This document shows positions 39,903-43,508 of a stretch of 43,508 bases of DNA, piece after piece. Source of the stretch: an uncultured Collinsella sp. Lineage in GTDB: Bacteria; Actinomycetota; Coriobacteriia; Coriobacteriales; Coriobacteriaceae. A model generated the notes under the pieces. That model worked only from the letters and a program-made list of their open reading frames with translations. It made no database searches and had not been told where the DNA came from. The first letter of the stretch is position 1. Each line of letters starts with the position of its first letter. A program made the translations under genes and the position numbers. The stretch spans positions 1 to 43,508 of the forward strand of contig CAAESW010000064.1 of the NCBI GenBank assembly GCA_900758845.1, written 5' to 3'.

Positions 39903-40556
39903 ATGACCCCCGCACAGATTGAGTTTTACAAGCGCCTCGCACACGGCCTGGCGCTCCAATTTGGCCCCAACTGCGAAGTCGTCGTCCACGATCTGGAGAC
40001 CGAGGACGTGGACCACTCCATCGTAGTGATCGAAAACGGCCACGTCAGCGGGCGCAAACTGGGTGACGGCCCCAGCCATATTGTGTTTGAGTCCATGCAC
40101 GAGGGCAGCACCGACGTACACGACCGCGAGCCGTACCTCACTAAAACCACCGATGGCAAGCTGCTCAAGTCCTCGACCATCTTTATCCGCAACGACGAAG
40201 GCAAGCCCGTCGGCATTTTGGGCATCAACTTTGACATTACGCTTATGAAGGCTTTTGAGCGTTCGCTCGACGCCTTTACCGGCACCGGCGGCACGGGCTA
40301 TACCGAGCCCGAGCCCATTACCAAGAACATCGGCGACCTGCTCGAGGACCTGCTGCACGAGTGCGAGCAGTTTGTGGGCAAGCCCGCGGCACTCATGACC
40401 AAAGACGAACGCATTCGTGCCATTGGCTACCTCGACCGTCGCGGCGCCTTCCTCATTTCCAAGTCGAGCGAGCGCGCCTGCGAGTTCTTTGGCATCTCCA
40501 AGTACAGCTTCTATAGCTACCTCAATGAGGCCAAGGCGGCGGCCGGCGACAAGTAG
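39903..40556 (+). CDS. YheO/DauR-type transcriptional regulator
   Basis: A 217-residue regulator. The N-terminal PAS-like YheO domain covers about residues 8-115 (NCEVVVHDL, then HSIVVIENGHVSGRKLGD, and GKPVGILGINFDITLM). A C-terminal HTH_22/DauR-type DNA-binding domain covers about 150-212 (FLISKSSERACEFFGISKYS). The frame is open from 39828, but ATG at 39903 is chosen because AGGAAGG lies 6 nt upstream and the family begins here. It is divergent from ygeX and probably controls the cluster and itself. The ligand is unknown; the PAS-like domain could bind a pathway intermediate. Confidence 0.88.
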   Translation: MTPAQIEFYKRLAHGLALQFGPNCEVVVHDLETEDVDHSIVVIENGHVSGRKLGDGPSHIVFESMHEGSTDVHDREPYLTKTTDGKLLKSSTIFIRNDEGKPVGILGINFDITLMKAFERSLDAFTGTGGTGYTEPEPITKNIGDLLEDLLHECEQFVGKPAALMTKDERIRAIGYLDRRGAFLISKSSERACEFFGISKYSFYSYLNEAKAAAGDK

Positions 40557-40679
40557 GCACTCGCCTGGATTGCCCCTCCCCTTTTGGGTGCGAGTTCTGG
40601 AAAGCACGAATCCAAGACCGGGCCGCTTGGGAAGTTCCATATAATCGATGTCATTAGTATTTCGAAAGGATGGAACAGA

Positions 40680-41654
40680 ATGGCGTTGAGCAAGGCATCA
40701 TGCACCGGTCGCGGATTGATTCCGGTAATTGGTGGACATGTGCACCGCATGTTCGATGAGGGTGAAGACGACCTGTTTTCGCTAAGCCTTGACGACGTGA
40801 TGGATGATCGCCCGTGGACCGCCGACGAACTCATGGGCGGCGGGGCTCGCCCGTCAAGCCCCGATCCCACACTTGCGCCCAAGTCCGCACCTGCGCCGAC
40901 TCCTGCGCAGTCGCCTGTTTCGACGCCCGCACCCACTTCGGCGCCCACGACCGCTCCCCGCCCCGCAAGCGACCCGTCCGAGACGGCGGCATTTCTCGCT
41001 GCAGCGACGCAGGGCAAATCGGCCGACAGCACTGTTATGTACAGCGCCCAGCAGTTGCCTGTTCCTGCGGCACGCAAGCCTCCGGTCGCAAGGCTCGATG
41101 AGCCCGTTGCCCATCAAGTTGCCTACGATTCCTGGGCTGCAACCGATCTGGATGAGACCTCTGCCGGCATGCCGGCGCTCGATGTTCCAGTTAACCCGCT
41201 TTTTGCCGCCAACACGAGCGCCGCGGACTATGAGGGCGCTGCGGCATATTCCGATTATTCCGATGGCTATGCTGGCACCGGTCGCATCGAGACCGAGGAT
41301 TATGGCACCGCATCGAGCGATTATCTCAACGATCCGTACGCTGCCACGCACGCACCGGAATATGACCCGGAGGCCGCGTCCGCGCCGGCGTATACCAAAA
41401 GCACGGGCGAAGAGCGCTTCGCCGATTATTACGCCGAGGAAAAGGCGCTGCGTTTCTCGGAATTTCCGCAGGCAGTCAAGGTTGCCTTTATCGCCATTAT
41501 CATTGCCCTGCTCGGTGTCATTGCGTTTGAGGGATTCCAGCTGTTCCGCGGCCCCACCCAAGCGGAGTCGGAGACCCAGCAAAAAGAGGACGATAACCAG
41601 TACCTGGACATCAACACCCTTAAGGGCGACCCCAACGACGGAGACGACGAGTAA
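40680..41654 (+). CDS. Unrecognised single-pass membrane protein, Pro/Ala/Thr-rich
   Basis: I do not recognise this 324-residue protein. Residues 1-50 are mixed (VIGGHVHRMFDEGEDDLFSL), residues 55-105 are Pro/Ala/Thr/Ser-rich, and residues 170-235 are rich in Ala, Asp and Tyr. One membrane segment is at about 267-290 (VAFIAIIIALLGVIAFEGF) with a short acidic tail. There is no signal peptide, so the long N-terminal part is probably cytoplasmic and the tail outside. The perfect -10 box TATAAT is at 40640-40645 without a good -35. The start is ATG at 40680 behind AAAGGA. It resembles an envelope or division scaffold in composition only. Confidence 0.7.
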   Translation: MALSKASCTGRGLIPVIGGHVHRMFDEGEDDLFSLSLDDVMDDRPWTADELMGGGARPSSPDPTLAPKSAPAPTPAQSPVSTPAPTSAPTTAPRPASDPSETAAFLAAATQGKSADSTVMYSAQQLPVPAARKPPVARLDEPVAHQVAYDSWAATDLDETSAGMPALDVPVNPLFAANTSAADYEGAAAYSDYSDGYAGTGRIETEDYGTASSDYLNDPYAATHAPEYDPEAASAPAYTKSTGEERFADYYAEEKALRFSEFPQAVKVAFIAIIIALLGVIAFEGFQLFRGPTQAESETQQKEDDNQYLDINTLKGDPNDGDDE

Positions 41655-41752
41655 CAGATGCCGAAAACTGAGGGCCGTAAACCAAATCAAGCGACTCGCG
41701 GGATTGTGGGGGCGTAGACGGGCGAATGGGCCATCGACGATTTTGAGCTGGC

Positions 41753-41780
41753 AAGGGCCGGGAATTAGATTCCCGGCCTT
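41753..41780. terminator. Bidirectional terminator between convergent genes
   Basis: 9-bp stem GGCCGGGAA (41756-41764) and TTCCCGGCC (41770-41778) with a TTAGA loop, flanked by AA and TT. It serves the membrane-protein gene and the DUF262 gene that meet here. The T-runs are short, so efficiency is uncertain. Confidence 0.65.
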
Positions 41781-41784
41781 CAAC

Positions 41785-43418
41785 CTAGCACTGCTTTATG
41801 AGATCGAGCACCGCAGGAATGTCATCGGCGTTCCGAAGCGCAACGTAAGTGGGTAAGCCCGGGCCAAATCCGCCCTGTGCGCGTTTGTCCTGACACATGT
41901 CCTCTGGATCAATTAGGTCGTCCACGCTCTTTGCCAGGCCAACGGCGATCCAACCACCGTTGCTGGTCCTGCCTTCTAGCACGGCATGCAGTTTTCGCTT
42001 GCCCGACCTGAGTCCTACATAGTACTTGGCTATATAGGACTCCCACGAAGGATTACCACTCAGAACAGACTCGCGCACCTCATCGAAAAGCTTCTGGTTG
42101 AGTCCGCCTTCGGCAAAAGTGGGGTGATTCTCCTGCAGAGTCCAAATAGGCGCCTCGTCAGACTCCCCGCGAGAAGGACGGTACTTGTCGACGACGTCTG
42201 CCGGGAGGTCGGGATACTTCCATATCTCGCACGCTTCTTTCGCCAGCTCGTCCGCGCGCTGCCCAATCTCTTCCTCACCCCATTTTTCATGCGAGACAAT
42301 CGATTTGTTTAGGTAGAGCGGGCTGCACTTAAATCCGACGTCAGGCAGATTGAGCTTGTCCGAGAACGACCGGTTTGAGTACTCCTGGTTGTATCCCGTC
42401 AGCGTAAGATTTCCCAAGTTGTTGCACAGCCTGTCGTGGACGTCTTCCCAGTTCTCACCAAGCGATTCCTTCCAGCCGTGCTCATCATCGATCGTCTGGG
42501 GCATGATGTGCTCGATCTGGTAATCGTCGGCTGAGATGGACTCCTTCGGGTGGTGCCAGTTCTCCATGCGTTCCAGGTAATAGCGCTTTTTAGAGAAGCG
42601 GTTGTAGCAGTCACGCGTCTTAAACTCCTCGACAAAATGCTCGTCTGTCGGAAAGTATGCGGTCATACCGCTGCTGTGGATAAGGAGCATCGCCGTAACG
42701 TACTCCTCGATATCGTCCTGCTGCTCGAGATTGCGATACATGCCGGCAAAGAAATTATTTAGGCCCGTGGTAAGTCTGCCGCAAACCGCTCGCCTGAACA
42801 GAAACGACTCGATAGTCTCGCAGATACGTAAAAACGCATTGCGGTCTAGTCCATTCCCCTCGTAAACCGAATAAAGCAACATTAAGAGGGGCCTTATCTG
42901 CTTCACGTCGAGGCTTACGATTCTGCCGAACACTCGGCGCAGTCCGTCGTCCTTCTCCTTACCAAGGAACAGACTGGCGTATCTATGTGCATACCAGCGC
43001 AGCTCCTTAAGCAGGCCCTCGGTGTCACCATCGTAGTCGTCGGCGAAATAGCGCTTAAACTCGTAGTAGGCCTCGTTCTCCTTCGGCATCCTATTGGGAA
43101 CTTTAAGCCACAGCCAGTACCAGATAAATGCATTGAACTCGTCCTCGCCGCCTTTTCCGAACAAGCACTCGAGTGGATGCCAATAACCCTCATAAAGCTT
43201 GGTCTGTTCGTCGTTGGGAAGCGACATTAGAACGTAGTTACGGATGAGGTCAATGGGCGTTAGCGGCTTGCCCTTGGAGTTCATGGACTCAAATATGAGC
43301 TGGGCATTATCAACGCCAGCGGTGAGCTTAGTGTCGATGACCTGCACGCGGTTTAGCCCCGCCCAAAGCCTTGCGGGGTCGAATGATTTCCCGTGCATCT
43401 TTTCACGGAAGAAGGGGG
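41785..43418 (-). pseudogene. DUF262/DUF1524 protein (GmrSD-like nuclease), 5'-truncated by an IS
   Basis: About 544 residues remain. The DUF262 part shows VDNAQLIFESMNSKGKPLTP then IDLIRNYVLMSL. The DUF1524 HNH-type nuclease part shows YQIEHIMPQT (His and Pro) and then NNLGNLTLTGYNQEYSNRSF with the usual Lys after it. Such proteins belong to the GmrSD-type modification-dependent restriction group and related phage-defence genes. A further C-terminal domain of about 130 residues is not recognised. In the family about 150 or more residues precede this point (including the DUF262 DGQQR motif), but here the sequence turns into an IS end at about 43418. The long open frame to 43467 is made from IS sequence. 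It is probably inactive unless restarted internally. Confidence 0.75.
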
Positions 43419-43508
43419 TGCGGACAGAAAGTTGGACCGTGAAGCGGTCCGGACTGGAGGTTCGCATGTACAGCAGGGAGAAGGTCGAGCTCTTCCTCCT
43501 GGCGACGG
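43419..43508 (+). mobile_element. IS3-family-like element, left end (continues past window)
   Basis: The start TGCGGACAGAAAGTTGGACC resembles IS3/IS150-type terminal repeats, which begin TG and carry AAAGTTGGAC about ten bases in. A GGACCG/CGGTCC hairpin follows, then a ribosome site TGGAGG and a transposase-like start. It interrupts the DUF262 gene. The other end is outside the window. Confidence 0.6.
43466..43508 (+). CDS. Putative transposase OrfA, first 14 residues
   Basis: ATG at 43466-43468 follows TGGAGG with 5 nt spacing. The frame reads MYSREKVELFLLAT and stays open to the window end. An MYS-(R/K)-E-K start is common in IS3-type OrfA proteins of Coriobacteriia and Firmicutes. With 14 residues this is a call by position and context only. 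Confidence 0.5.
   Translation, partial: MYSREKVELFLLAT

Noticed and set aside
43419..43467. N-terminal 17 residues of the long DUF262 reading frame (start at 43467)
   Set aside because: This part is the complement of the IS-like end and does not resemble a DUF262 start, so it was excluded from the gene remnant.

Overview
The window is GC-rich bacterial chromosome. Gene content points to the Coriobacteriia and most probably to Collinsella or a close relative. The supporting signs are a spc/alpha ribosomal block with zinc-binding S14 and L36, an Ala/Lys/Glu-rich tail on L17, bifunctional PBP, ArgR, citrate synthase and a gut-type anaerobic purine/ureido-compound cluster. The genus is an inference from content and style; no rRNA or tRNA gene is present to prove it.

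Layout. (1) 1-4734 is accessory DNA: an ABC exporter (ATPase plus a permease made of two homologous halves), a divergent DUF2975 membrane protein with its small Xre-type regulator, and the catalytic half of a tyrosine recombinase left as a remnant. (2) 5131-19487 is mostly housekeeping: an ACT-domain protein, citrate synthase, two convergent HAD phosphatases, adenine deaminase, TyrRS, a U32 hydroxylase-type protein, a class A PBP, ArgR, a family 2 glycosyltransferase and TruA. The intergenic spaces here carry a family of short repeats sharing GGGGACGTTC. (3) 19580-29304 is a minus-strand ribosomal run from rplE through secY-adk-map-infA-rpmJ to rpoA-rplQ. It starts at rplE, so the usual rplN-rplX portion is not adjacent. 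(4) 29618-40556 is the most interesting block. It holds homologues of the E. coli ygeW-ygeX-ygeY-hyuA-yqeA-yqeB-yqeC-mocA set with an XdhC-type protein, behind a divergent YheO/DauR-type regulator. (5) 40680-43508 holds an unrecognised single-pass membrane protein and a DUF262/DUF1524 nuclease-type gene cut at its 5' end by an IS3-like element.

How block 4 may work. HyuA would open a cyclic ureide. YgeW and YgeY would remove carbamoyl or ureido groups. The carbamate kinase would turn carbamoyl phosphate into ATP. YgeX would convert 2,3-diaminopropionate to pyruvate and ammonia. MocA, YqeB, YqeC and the XdhC-type protein are maturation factors for a (probably selenium-dependent) molybdenum hydroxylase. 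The hydroxylase itself, YgfK and SsnA are not in this window, so the pathway must be completed elsewhere. The regulator-ygeX intergenic region has two matching palindromes about five helical turns apart, which look like its operators.

Non-coding highlights: a 67-bp near-perfect palindrome in two copies that bracket the xdhC-yqeB-yqeC segment, tandem 27-bp repeats that reach into stop codons, a 5' leader that can mask the Shine-Dalgarno of a HAD phosphatase, and a terminator-like hairpin in the leader of adenine deaminase.
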